From Bacteroidia bacterium (GTDB lineage Bacteria > Bacteroidota > Bacteroidia > UKL13-3): 64,000 nt of DNA. The position numbers and the translations under genes were made by a program. The stretch spans positions 102,616 through 166,615 of the forward strand of contig JALONP010000008.1 in the NCBI GenBank assembly GCA_025454875.1. Reading direction: 5' to 3'. The notes beneath the pieces are model-generated. The model was not told where the DNA came from. It saw only the letters and a list, made by a program, of their open reading frames with translations, and ran no database searches. This document shows, one piece after another, positions 40,520 to 50,640 of the stretch (its first letter is position 1; the number at the start of each line of letters is the position of its first letter).

Positions 40520-43500
40520 ATGAATAAATCATTACCAAAAGTAATGTTAACCCAGTTTTACAAAACCCTCCTAACCCTCAGTTTCCTTTTCGTTATTGCA
40601 AAAACAGCGCAAGCACAAAATGTGAATGTGACCGCAACTGCTGGTACCTTAACCGGTTCGTATGCTACATTAAAAGATGCGTTTGATGCCATTAACAATG
40701 GTAGTCACCAAGGAGTTATAACTGCTACCGTAATCGCGAATACAGTTGAAATTGCCTCCGCTCAATTAAACGCCAGTGGCTCAGGACTTACGAGTTATAC
40801 ATCAATCAGCATTCAGCCATCAGGTGGAGCCATTCGAACAATTAGCGGAAACATCGCTGGACCTTTACTAGATTTTAATGGGGCCGATAATGTATCCATT
40901 AATGGATTAAATTCGGGTGGTAATGGGTTAACAATTACCAATACCAATAATAGCACAACAGCCGCTACCATTCGCTTTATAAATGATGCGTCTGACAACA
41001 CAGTTACCAATTGTAGAATATTCGGATCAACAACAGGACCTACTTCGGGTATAATCTTACTCTCTTCAGGAAGCGCAACAGGTAATGATCGCAATACCAT
41101 ATCGAACAACACCTTGGACTCTGCTTCTGCAACCTTACCTACTAACGGTATTTTAATTTCCGGGTCTGTAGGTTTCGAAAATGATACCAATATTATTTCG
41201 AATAATAATATTGGAAATTATTTTAGTGCAACTGCAGCCTCCAATGGTATTTTTGTGTCAGCAGGAGCCAATGCCATTCAAATTATTGGCAATCGATTTT
41301 ACCAATCTTTTCCTCGCGCATATACGAATGCCAATGCTCATAGAGGAATTGCTGTTGTTACTGGAACCAATCATCTGATTAATAATAATACTATTGGTTT
41401 TGCCAATAACTCAGGCACTGGGAAATATATTATGACCGGTGCTGTTGCAACAACTTTTGTCGGCATTTTAGGAACATTTGCCACCACTGGTGACAATACG
41501 ATATCAAATAATTCAGTCACCGAAATCACCTTATCAACAACTGCAACTGTTGCAACAGGTGCTGGAGTATTCGCAGGTATTTCAGTCACCTCTGGAAATG
41601 TAAATATTCTCAGTAATCTTATTGGTGCCTTGAGCGACACAAGTTCAATTAATGTTACAACAGGTGCTGCTGGAGCTTTAATTGGCATCCACTCTTCAAG
41701 CAATTCCGCGGTATTAATGCAAGGCAACCAACTTGGAGCCTTAAGGATTGTAGGATCTGGCGCTACAATAGCCAGTGCGTTGCATGGAATAAATATTTCT
41801 GGAGTTGCTACGTCATTGCTTATTCGTCAAAATACGATTGGTAATGGAACTGCCGATAATATGCGGGCTGGAATACTAGGTAATACCACAGGGAATACCT
41901 TGGTAAATGGCATCCAAACCCCTTCAACTTCAACTTCGGTCGTAATTGCGAGCAATACTATCCAAAACCTTGCATCTTTTTCAAACAGCACCGGAACGTA
42001 TGTGCGTGGAATTTTCACCAATACTAGTGCAAGCACCACTTCAACTTCTCGGATTGACAGCAATACCATTTTTAACTTAACAGGTTATGGTGCCTTAACT
42101 GGCCTTGCAAGCGGATTGGCTGCCGTTCAAGGGATTCATTTTTCACCAGGAATCAATTCAATCATTTCAAACAATACCATTTACAACTTATTTGGAATGA
42201 ATACCGGAACGACACATATTATTGTGACTGGTATTGGCCATGCAAATGCTACCAATACATCCATCTTCAATAACCGCATTTACAACCTATCGAATGCTGC
42301 TACTGGAACCTCTGCAACCTCACCAGGAATTGCTGCTGGTATTGCTTTGAGAAGTGCCGCTTCAGACCTGAATGTGTTTAACAATATGATTGCGCTTGGA
42401 AGTGGACAAACAACCAATACCTCTTTTGTTGGCATCTATTGCCAAAATGGATCGAGCCCAAATCCAAATTTTAATGTATTAAACAATACAGTTCATATTA
42501 CAGGCGCAGCGACAAGTGGTTCACAGCCGACCTTTGCATTTTTGAGAGGCGATTTATCGGTAACTACGGCAAGAACAACCACTGTTTTGTTGCGAAACAA
42601 TATTTTCTCAAACCAACGAACAGGAGGAAGTAATCGTCACTATGCAATAGCAAATAATTTTTTGGCAACGGGCCCTGCCTCACGCACTGGATGGCCTGCA
42701 AATGCAAGTAACAACAATATTTTACTTGCTTCGAACCCTGACAGTGTAGGATACTGGACGCGTGGAGGCAATTTACAACGTTGGAGAGATTCTTCGTTGT
42801 GTGATGCAAACAGTTTTGCAAGCGGTCCTGTAACATTTGTTGACCCTACTTCTGATTTACATTTAACGATGGGTACAACCCCAACTTATGCAGAGTCAAA
42901 TGGCGCAACACTAACACAACTCAATAACGATTTTGATGCTCAATCTAGACCTGGACCTACAGGTTCTGTAAATGGTGGCGGTTATTTATATGATATCGGG
43001 GCAGATGAATTTGATGGCGTTTCGCTCGATGCAAGCCCCCCAGTAATTAGCTATAGTCCAATACAGAACTCTGCTTCATTAACAAATTTAACCCTTCCAA
43101 ACTTTGCATCTGTGCTCGATTTTAAGGTAGATACAAATTTAGTGAACCGCCCTCGGTTGTATTTTAAAAAACGATCGGATAAGGATACCATTATTGGAAA
43201 CACAATAGCCGATACTGGATGGAAATATGTTGAAGCAACCAATACCAGTTCTCCATTTTCATTTACCATTAATTATGGCATTTTATTTGGTGGATCTGGA
43301 GTAAGTATTAACGATACCATTCAATACTTTGTGGTAGCTCAAGATACCATTCCACTTGTTTCAGCCAATCCAAGCACTGGTTTTGTAGGCACCACGGTAT
43401 CTGCTATTACCAAAGCGCCAACAAATCCAAACTCATATATTATTGTAGATTTACCGCTCTCTGGAAATTATGATATTGGAACAGGACTCATTAGTCCGAA

Positions 43501-46500
43501 TTTTACCAACCTTACTCAAGCATTTAGAAACTTAAACTTAAGAGGTGTGAGCGGACCTGTGACCTTTACGCTTAAAGATGCAGCATATGATTCTATTGTA
43601 ACCAATGAAGTATTTCCAATAACGGTAAATGCATTTACAGGCGGTTCGCCAACCAATACGGTAACACTTAGGCCAGACATTGGTGTCAATGCACAAATTT
43701 TATCCCTTTCACTTGTAGCTACTTTTGATATCAATGGTGCTAAATATTTTACAATAGATGGAAGCCAAGGTTCTTTAGGTGGTTTTACTCCTGGAACCAA
43801 CTTAGTAGTTAGCAACTTGGCGAGTGCACCAGCAATTCGATTTATCAATGATGCAATTGCGAACAGGGTTATTAATACCGAGATAAGGGGGATTAATCCA
43901 TTGGCACCTGGTAGTGCAAATGCCGGACTGATTAGTTTTGGAACAACCACCGGAACACAAGGAAATGATTCAAATATTATTCGCAATTGTTTTATACGAG
44001 ATACGACAGGAATTGGAACACCAACCGTTGCAATTTCGTCAATTGGCTCTGGTACAACCAATCAAACAAACAATGACTTTAACATTATTGATAGTTGCAA
44101 TATCTTTAATTATTTCAACGCTGGTGCTGCGTCAGTTGGTTTGTACGTAGGAAACAACAACAGCAATTGGCAAATAACCAATAATAAATTCTACCAAACA
44201 GGATTAAGAACGTTTACAAGCGCAGTTGCACATAGAGCGTTGTGGATTACACCCAATACTGCCTCATTAACCTATCCAAGTGGATTTTCAATTACGAATA
44301 ATTATATCGGTGGTTCTGCCGCGGATGGAAGTGGTTACTACAGCTTAAACGGAAGTGTTGCTCATACGTTCAACGGAATGGATATTTCTGTTGGTATTGG
44401 AACCGTATCTACCGTTTCAAACAATACCATAACCAATATTACTGATACGAGTGCAAGTGTAGCATCGAACACGTGGGTGGGAATTAACTTAACAAATGGA
44501 AATGTTTCTACAACCAATAATATTATAGGATCAACAACAAATATTAATAGTATTACATACTTTACCACTGGAACATCAGGAGGAGGCTTAATCGGTATTA
44601 GAACTGGCGGTGGACTTGCCCATTCCATTCGGAAAAATACCATTTCAGGAATTACCGTAAATGGTAACGCAACAACGGCTTTCGCTGAATTTTTTGGAAT
44701 TAATTTAGTTGGGGGAACAACTTTAACTGTTGATAGTAATACAATTGGTGGTAGCACTCTTTCACCAGCAATTTTGCATGGGAGCACAAGTAGCACCGCA
44801 ACAGGTGCCTCACGCATGAGTGGTATTTTTGGCACCATAACATCTGGAACGCCATTTACAGTAAATATTACCAACAATACAATCGATAATTTAACTACCC
44901 TTTACGAAGCAACTGGCACACAAGCAACGGCCTTAAGAGGCATTCACTTCTCAACATCGATTGCAGGAAATTACGCAATCGTAAACAACAAGGTTACTAA
45001 TTTATACAGCTACACTCGAACAACAGGATCTGGTATTAACTCTGCAATAGTTGGTATTGGTGTTTCATCTTCTGCTGGAACTTATAATATTTCGCAAAAC
45101 ACTATACACTCTCTTGTTTTAAAAGGCAGTTCAACCACAACAGCCGTTCAAGTGGAAGGTATCTTCTCTTCGGTTCCTGCATCTGGTGAACAGTTAATTA
45201 CCCGAAACTTAATACATAGCTTATCGCTTGATGCAACAAATCCATTTGCAATTATCTCAGGCATTGAAGCATCTGCTGGCAACAATAGGTTAATCAATAA
45301 TATCATCCGTCTTGGTATTGATTCTGCAGGAAATGCGATTACAACACCATGTTCATTTCAAGGTATTGTAAAAAGTGCTGGGAATACCAATGTGTTCTTC
45401 AATACAAGTTTGGTTGGTGGAAGCGGAGTTGGTGCTGACTTTAACCGAACATTCGCATTTATGCGAACTGGAGCTGGTGCTGATAATGTATCAAACAACG
45501 TTTTTTACAATATTAGATCCAACGCAAGTTCTGGAGCAGGCCATTTTGCGAGCTCAATCAATAACAATACCAACTTAACTATGAACTTTAACTTGCTCAG
45601 AGGTGATTCTATTGGCGTATTGGCAGGGGCTCCAATATTAAGTATTAACGCATGGAAAGGTACTACTGCTGTTGATGCAAACTCTGTTTCATCAACATTA
45701 GATTTCATCAACCCATTTGGCAATAAAGACTCGATTAACTTGCGCATAAATCCAACAATTCCAACTCCTGTTGAAGCTTACGGTTCAGTTGTTGGTGGTA
45801 CCGGAACAGATATTGATTTTGATGGTCAAATTCGCTCCTCACTTACTCCTGTTGATTTAGGAGCTAATGCTGGTAATTTTACACCTAGTGATTTAGCTCC
45901 ACCCGTTATTTCGTATACGGCATTGCAAACTGATACAATTGTGCTTGCAAGAAGTATCACGGCTAATATAACAGACGCTACGGGTATTTATTTGGCAGGC
46001 CCACTAAGACCAAGAATCTATTATAAAAAAGGAATCAATGGAGCATTTGTGAATACACAAGGCACCTTTAGCAACGGGTCAAACATCAATAGCAACTGGA
46101 TATTCACCATTGATCCCACATTGTTATCCGGTATAGTTGGAGAAGATACCATTTATTACTTTATTACCGCACAAGACTCTACTTCAAGTAATAACCTAGG
46201 TTCTACTCCAGGTGGAATAGAAGGTACAGACGTAAACACCATTTCTACTTTCCCAGTAACATTTAACTACAGGGTAATCCCATTTTTATCAGGCACCTTC
46301 TTAATAGGATCAGGCCAACCATTTACAACGTTAACTGGAGCTAATGGAATTTTTAATTACCTCAATAGCTCATTTGTTTCTAGTGATATTGAACTGCAAA
46401 TTACTTCAGACATAGAAGAACCCGGAACGGTTGCATTAAACGAGTTGAATGAAACAAGCGCGGGCTCTTTTAAAGTGAGAATTGTACCTGGTTCAGCTAC

Positions 46501-49405
46501 CTTATTTAACATTACCGGAAGTGTATCTACAGCTGGATCTGGTCTTATTCGCTTAAATGGTGCAGATAGGGTGAACATTGATGGCCGCTTTGCCGGTAGT
46601 GGCCGGTTCTTGCGATTTATGAATCGTCCGCAAGCAGGTGTTACGATTTTGCTTCAGAATGATGCAATGAGAGATACCATTACCAATTGCATTATTGAAG
46701 GAACCAACAATACAACAGGAACTATTTTAATTGGTACCTCAACTAAAATTGGAGGATTGGGTAATGACTCAAACGCAATTATTGGATGTATCATCAGAGA
46801 TACTCTAGGTTCATTGCCCGCATCAAATGTTCAAAACACAGGTATTAATTCATCAGGTACTGCTGGATTGGAGAATGATTTAAATACCATCAGCAACAAT
46901 GAGATTTATAACTTTGGATTTAACGCTATCAACTTAACAGGAACAGGAACGGGAAACAATTGGAATATTCTAAACAATAAAATTTACCAAGTAACCACCC
47001 GTAACAATGCATTGGTGATTATCAATGTTCAAGGTGGAGGTGGACATCTGATAAAAGGAAACAGCATTGGTGGGCAAACCATTAACCGGGCAGATACGGC
47101 TTTTAGAACATCAAGCACCCTTATTGCAATTCAAATTGCTGGTGCCTCAGTAAATACGGCACTATTAAATACTATCGACAGCAATATTATTTCCAACCTT
47201 GCTGCTACAGGAACAGGTGCGTTAAATGCTATTTTAGTATCTGCAGGAACAAGTCTTATTAAAAACAATACGATTGGTGGAGGCGCTGCGCCTTACGATA
47301 CGCTCCTGAATGGTGGCTCTAACGGCTTTATTACCATTTCAGGTGGTGTATCCCATATTATTGAAAACAACACAATTAGTCATGGTAATTTTTATAGAAA
47401 TGCTGCAATAAGACATGTAGGAATTGCGCTTATCTCTACTGCACCAACTTTACTAACTGTACGCAACAATACCATATTTAGAATTTGGGGCAATAGCACC
47501 AGTTTAATCACTTCTACTACTTCAATTGCTGGTATTATGTCTACTTCTGTGCCAACGAATGGCAGCGCTTTAATTGAAAACAACCTTATATACAATATCA
47601 GGCAAACCAATACTGGAACTGCCGCATACGGAGTTGCAGGAATATTTTTCAATGTTGCAGCGAACAGTGGAACTGTTAAACGTAACCGCATTTATGATAT
47701 TACCGCAGTTGGAACAGGAACAGGAACAAGTGCGCCAACCGTTACAGGTATCAATGTGATTGCGACTACAACTTCTTCAAGAATTATTCAAAACAACCAA
47801 ATTACACTTGGTGACTCTGTGACAAACGAATCAGTTATTATTGGTATCAGAGAAGGCGGTACTGCTACGACAGCTGGTTTTTATGATCATAACTCCATCT
47901 TCATAAACGGGAATACAAGTGCAGGTGCTAACCACTCATATGGAATTTTGAGAACAAGTACTGCAAATACAACCCTTCGAAACAACTTAATATTTAACAA
48001 GCGCACGACATCCGGCTCTGGAAGATCTTATGCCATCGGTTCAAGTTCAACTACAGGTATAACAGGCGCGAATATTCTGTACAACGCTTTGTTTGTAAAT
48101 GACACAGCCTTTATTGCTGAGTTGCCAACAGGTGTTCCAAACGGATGGGCTGCATTAACCAGTTTATACACTACAACATACAATACCAATTGGGCTCCAA
48201 TTACTGGAAATGTTTTACCTTCTGCGTTATTCCAAGACACCCTTGTTGGAAATCTAAATATTGTGAATACTTCGGATGCCTCTTGGTATGTGAATGGGAA
48301 GGGCTTGCCATTAGCTTCAGTTTCAGAAGATTTTGCAAGCTCAACTGCGGTTCGATCAAGCAGTATTGCAACGGGCAGTACTGATATTGGCTCTGATGAA
48401 TTCAGCACAACTACTTTACCTATTCCTGCATCAACTTTAGGTAACATCGCAGGTAACGATAGTACCTCGTATTTCTTTGCTTCACGTTTAATCGCAAAAA
48501 TAAATTGGAGTGCTTTAGGCATCCTACCAAGTGCGGTGCAAGTCCTCTACCATAGCGGATCGAATCCAACAAATACATTAGGTGGATCAACTTTTACCAA
48601 TGCGTTTTGGGATATTCAAGCCACTGGTGGTTCAGGTTATGAATACAAATTAACCCTTGCATATGATTCAGCTATTTTAGGGACAGTTACTAATGTTTCG
48701 AATTTGGGAATAACAAGGTATCAAGGTTCTGGCACAAACTGGAATTTATTAACTACCAATGTAAACAACTTATTAGGGTTAATGGATGCCGATACAACTG
48801 AAACATTTGGCATTTTTGCAGGTACCGATCGAGTGAATAATCCATTACCCGTAGCGTTGCTTAACTTCACCGCAAAACCACTTGGAAACGATGCAATGCT
48901 TCAATGGAATACTGCTTCTGAATTAAACAATAAAGGATTTGACGTTGAACGTTCTTTGGATGGCAAACGTTTTGAAACCATTCAATTTATAAAAGGTGTA
49001 GGAAATAGCAACCGTTTACAATCATATACCTTTAAAGATCAAAATGCGTTGAAACAACAACCTGTTTTGTATTACCGTTTGCGCCAAGTAGATTTTGACG
49101 GTACCTTCACTTACTCGGAGGTAAAACAAGTACGTACGCAACAAACCACACTACAAGGCATAACTGCTGCTCCAAATCCTTTTTCGAATAACCTCAGCAT
49201 TTTAATGAATAGCGAAAACAGCAGTGATGTTATGGTAACCCTTTATGACCTTTACGGCCGTAAAGTAATGGCTCAAAAATACACAACCAACATTGGTAAT
49301 AATATTCTTGAACTTGATGGTGTAGATAACTTAGCAGCTGGCGTGTACACTGCAACGGTTATTGTTGAGGGCGAACAAACAGCAATCAAACTCATAAAAA
49401 AATAA
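40520..49405 (+). CDS. Giant secreted beta-helix protein with T9SS type A sorting domain
   Basis: A 2961-residue protein with an N-terminal signal peptide (cleavage after about residue 33, TAQAQ). It consists of long right-handed beta-helix regions with repeated N-N-T-I, N-R-I-Y and I-x-N-N rungs. Three module starts recur near residues 34, 980 (SGNYDIGTGL) and 1923 (SGTFLIGSGQ), each followed by a DFN/IDG rung. A segment PPVISYSPIQN/APPVISYTALQ with YKK precedes the second and third modules. The C-terminus has the FTAKP...WNTASELNNKGFDVERS region, then APNPF near residue 2884 and a final Lys-Lys, a typical T9SS type A sorting domain, so it should be surface-attached or released. Function (adhesion, matrix or polysaccharide binding) is unknown. 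It is a paralogue of the next gene. Confidence 0.9.
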   Translation: MNKSLPKVMLTQFYKTLLTLSFLFVIAKTAQAQNVNVTATAGTLTGSYATLKDAFDAINNGSHQGVITATVIANTVEIASAQLNASGSGLTSYTSISIQPSGGAIRTISGNIAGPLLDFNGADNVSINGLNSGGNGLTITNTNNSTTAATIRFINDASDNTVTNCRIFGSTTGPTSGIILLSSGSATGNDRNTISNNTLDSASATLPTNGILISGSVGFENDTNIISNNNIGNYFSATAASNGIFVSAGANAIQIIGNRFYQSFPRAYTNANAHRGIAVVTGTNHLINNNTIGFANNSGTGKYIMTGAVATTFVGILGTFATTGDNTISNNSVTEITLSTTATVATGAGVFAGISVTSGNVNILSNLIGALSDTSSINVTTGAAGALIGIHSSSNSAVLMQGNQLGALRIVGSGATIASALHGINISGVATSLLIRQNTIGNGTADNMRAGILGNTTGNTLVNGIQTPSTSTSVVIASNTIQNLASFSNSTGTYVRGIFTNTSASTTSTSRIDSNTIFNLTGYGALTGLASGLAAVQGIHFSPGINSIISNNTIYNLFGMNTGTTHIIVTGIGHANATNTSIFNNRIYNLSNAATGTSATSPGIAAGIALRSAASDLNVFNNMIALGSGQTTNTSFVGIYCQNGSSPNPNFNVLNNTVHITGAATSGSQPTFAFLRGDLSVTTARTTTVLLRNNIFSNQRTGGSNRHYAIANNFLATGPASRTGWPANASNNNILLASNPDSVGYWTRGGNLQRWRDSSLCDANSFASGPVTFVDPTSDLHLTMGTTPTYAESNGATLTQLNNDFDAQSRPGPTGSVNGGGYLYDIGADEFDGVSLDASPPVISYSPIQNSASLTNLTLPNFASVLDFKVDTNLVNRPRLYFKKRSDKDTIIGNTIADTGWKYVEATNTSSPFSFTINYGILFGGSGVSINDTIQYFVVAQDTIPLVSANPSTGFVGTTVSAITKAPTNPNSYIIVDLPLSGNYDIGTGLISPNFTNLTQAFRNLNLRGVSGPVTFTLKDAAYDSIVTNEVFPITVNAFTGGSPTNTVTLRPDIGVNAQILSLSLVATFDINGAKYFTIDGSQGSLGGFTPGTNLVVSNLASAPAIRFINDAIANRVINTEIRGINPLAPGSANAGLISFGTTTGTQGNDSNIIRNCFIRDTTGIGTPTVAISSIGSGTTNQTNNDFNIIDSCNIFNYFNAGAASVGLYVGNNNSNWQITNNKFYQTGLRTFTSAVAHRALWITPNTASLTYPSGFSITNNYIGGSAADGSGYYSLNGSVAHTFNGMDISVGIGTVSTVSNNTITNITDTSASVASNTWVGINLTNGNVSTTNNIIGSTTNINSITYFTTGTSGGGLIGIRTGGGLAHSIRKNTISGITVNGNATTAFAEFFGINLVGGTTLTVDSNTIGGSTLSPAILHGSTSSTATGASRMSGIFGTITSGTPFTVNITNNTIDNLTTLYEATGTQATALRGIHFSTSIAGNYAIVNNKVTNLYSYTRTTGSGINSAIVGIGVSSSAGTYNISQNTIHSLVLKGSSTTTAVQVEGIFSSVPASGEQLITRNLIHSLSLDATNPFAIISGIEASAGNNRLINNIIRLGIDSAGNAITTPCSFQGIVKSAGNTNVFFNTSLVGGSGVGADFNRTFAFMRTGAGADNVSNNVFYNIRSNASSGAGHFASSINNNTNLTMNFNLLRGDSIGVLAGAPILSINAWKGTTAVDANSVSSTLDFINPFGNKDSINLRINPTIPTPVEAYGSVVGGTGTDIDFDGQIRSSLTPVDLGANAGNFTPSDLAPPVISYTALQTDTIVLARSITANITDATGIYLAGPLRPRIYYKKGINGAFVNTQGTFSNGSNINSNWIFTIDPTLLSGIVGEDTIYYFITAQDSTSSNNLGSTPGGIEGTDVNTISTFPVTFNYRVIPFLSGTFLIGSGQPFTTLTGANGIFNYLNSSFVSSDIELQITSDIEEPGTVALNELNETSAGSFKVRIVPGSATLFNITGSVSTAGSGLIRLNGADRVNIDGRFAGSGRFLRFMNRPQAGVTILLQNDAMRDTITNCIIEGTNNTTGTILIGTSTKIGGLGNDSNAIIGCIIRDTLGSLPASNVQNTGINSSGTAGLENDLNTISNNEIYNFGFNAINLTGTGTGNNWNILNNKIYQVTTRNNALVIINVQGGGGHLIKGNSIGGQTINRADTAFRTSSTLIAIQIAGASVNTALLNTIDSNIISNLAATGTGALNAILVSAGTSLIKNNTIGGGAAPYDTLLNGGSNGFITISGGVSHIIENNTISHGNFYRNAAIRHVGIALISTAPTLLTVRNNTIFRIWGNSTSLITSTTSIAGIMSTSVPTNGSALIENNLIYNIRQTNTGTAAYGVAGIFFNVAANSGTVKRNRIYDITAVGTGTGTSAPTVTGINVIATTTSSRIIQNNQITLGDSVTNESVIIGIREGGTATTAGFYDHNSIFINGNTSAGANHSYGILRTSTANTTLRNNLIFNKRTTSGSGRSYAIGSSSTTGITGANILYNALFVNDTAFIAELPTGVPNGWAALTSLYTTTYNTNWAPITGNVLPSALFQDTLVGNLNIVNTSDASWYVNGKGLPLASVSEDFASSTAVRSSSIATGSTDIGSDEFSTTTLPIPASTLGNIAGNDSTSYFFASRLIAKINWSALGILPSAVQVLYHSGSNPTNTLGGSTFTNAFWDIQATGGSGYEYKLTLAYDSAILGTVTNVSNLGITRYQGSGTNWNLLTTNVNNLLGLMDADTTETFGIFAGTDRVNNPLPVALLNFTAKPLGNDAMLQWNTASELNNKGFDVERSLDGKRFETIQFIKGVGNSNRLQSYTFKDQNALKQQPVLYYRLRQVDFDGTFTYSEVKQVRTQQTTLQGITAAPNPFSNNLSILMNSENSSDVMVTLYDLYGRKVMAQKYTTNIGNNILELDGVDNLAAGVYTATVIVEGEQTAIKLIKK

Positions 49406-49428
49406 CCTAATTTGCCAATTGAATTTTT

Positions 49429-49461
49429 AAAAAGCCATCATTTATTACGATGGCTTTTTTT
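49429..49461 (+). terminator. Intrinsic terminator after the first giant gene
   Basis: AAAAAGCCATC and GATGGCTTTTT form a perfect 11-base-pair stem with a nine-base loop followed by further T residues, 24 bases after the stop codon. It separates the first and second giant genes into different transcripts. Confidence 0.9.
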
Positions 49462-49557
49462 GTTGGCTTAAACCAATATGTGTAGAATATCTACTACAAG
49501 CAAAGTTTAGCTATTACCCTACATTGCGCGGCTCAAAGAAACTTAAATTCAAACAGC

Positions 49558-50640
49558 ATGTATCAATCTGTACTTTTATCAACCCGCAACAAGGCATTGG
49601 CCTTCATGTTCACTGTGGTTTTGTTTGTTATTGGAAATGCATTGCATGGCCAAGCACTTACCGGAACCAAAAACGTTCCAGGAGATTTTGCTACACTTAA
49701 AATGGCAATTGACACCCTTAATACAAACGGGGTGGGCACCGGAGGTGTAACCATTACTATCAATGCTGGTTATACCGAAACCATTACAAGTACCTTGGTA
49801 CTAACGGCAACGGGTACCGCAACCAATCCTATTGTTTTTCAAAAAACAGGGGTTGGCACCAATCCAACCATTACTGCGTATACAGGTGGAACAGCCACCC
49901 CAGCAAGCGCAGTACCTGATGGAATTTTAGCCTTATCAGGTTCTGATTGGGTAACAATTGATGGAATCAATTTCCAAGATAATGCCGCTAATACAACAGC
50001 CGCTACTACTATGGAATACGGCATTGGCTTGTTTAAAGCATCTGCCACCAATGGCTGCCAAAACAACACCATACAAAATTGTGCCGTTACCTTAAATAGA
50101 GTAAACTGGGCAGCTTGGGCTTTCGGTCACAACGGTTCTATTTGTATCACCGTATTTAACAGCATATACAATGCAGCTAATACAAGCTTAACCGTAACAG
50201 CTGCATCAGGTTCTAACTCATACAATAAGTTTTATAGTAATACCCTTCAAAATTGCAACGCAGGTATTGCATTTAATGGATTTGCAGCGCCATCTCCTTA
50301 CACACTTGGTGATACCTTAAACGATGTAGGTGGTACAAGCGCCCTTACTGGAAATACAGTAATTAACTTTGGTGGAGGAACACTCGCTACACAACCAGCC
50401 ACTGGTATTTTTGCCAAAGACCAATGGGGATTAAACATTTCATACAATACAATAAACTCGAACAATGGGGCAGGCGTAAACCACCCGTCTACTTTGCGTG
50501 GAATTTTTCACAATGCATCTTCAGTAGGTGCGAGTACAACTATTCGCTACAATACCGTAACTGTTAAAGGTGGAGGTACCACCAGTCAAGTAACAGGTAT
50601 CGAAAATGGTTCTGGTAATTCTGGTGTTGGGAACTGTTGA
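49558..50640 (+). CDS. Giant secreted beta-helix protein 2, 5' fragment before a frameshift
   Basis: The first 360 residues of a second giant protein: signal peptide ending NALHGQ, then beta-helix repeats with module start GDFATLKMAIDTLNTNG and many N-N rungs. This frame ends at a TGA at 50638-50640 inside the beta-helix. Removing one G from the GGG at 50629-50631 would turn the last residues (SGVGNC) into SGVGTVDISYNTITG and continue smoothly into the next frame. The fragment is best read with the next entry as one broken gene. Confidence 0.75.
   Translation: MYQSVLLSTRNKALAFMFTVVLFVIGNALHGQALTGTKNVPGDFATLKMAIDTLNTNGVGTGGVTITINAGYTETITSTLVLTATGTATNPIVFQKTGVGTNPTITAYTGGTATPASAVPDGILALSGSDWVTIDGINFQDNAANTTAATTMEYGIGLFKASATNGCQNNTIQNCAVTLNRVNWAAWAFGHNGSICITVFNSIYNAANTSLTVTAASGSNSYNKFYSNTLQNCNAGIAFNGFAAPSPYTLGDTLNDVGGTSALTGNTVINFGGGTLATQPATGIFAKDQWGLNISYNTINSNNGAGVNHPSTLRGIFHNASSVGASTTIRYNTVTVKGGGTTSQVTGIENGSGNSGVGNC

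Noticed and set aside
49482-49494. GTAGAATATCTAC palindrome before giant gene 2
   Set aside because: Five-base arms around a three-base centre are common in AT-rich DNA; no second copy or clear promoter alignment.
50606-50640. An independent start codon for the second part of giant gene 2
   Set aside because: The ATG has no signal peptide after it, and its first residues are out of the natural beta-helix frame; the frameshift explanation fits better.
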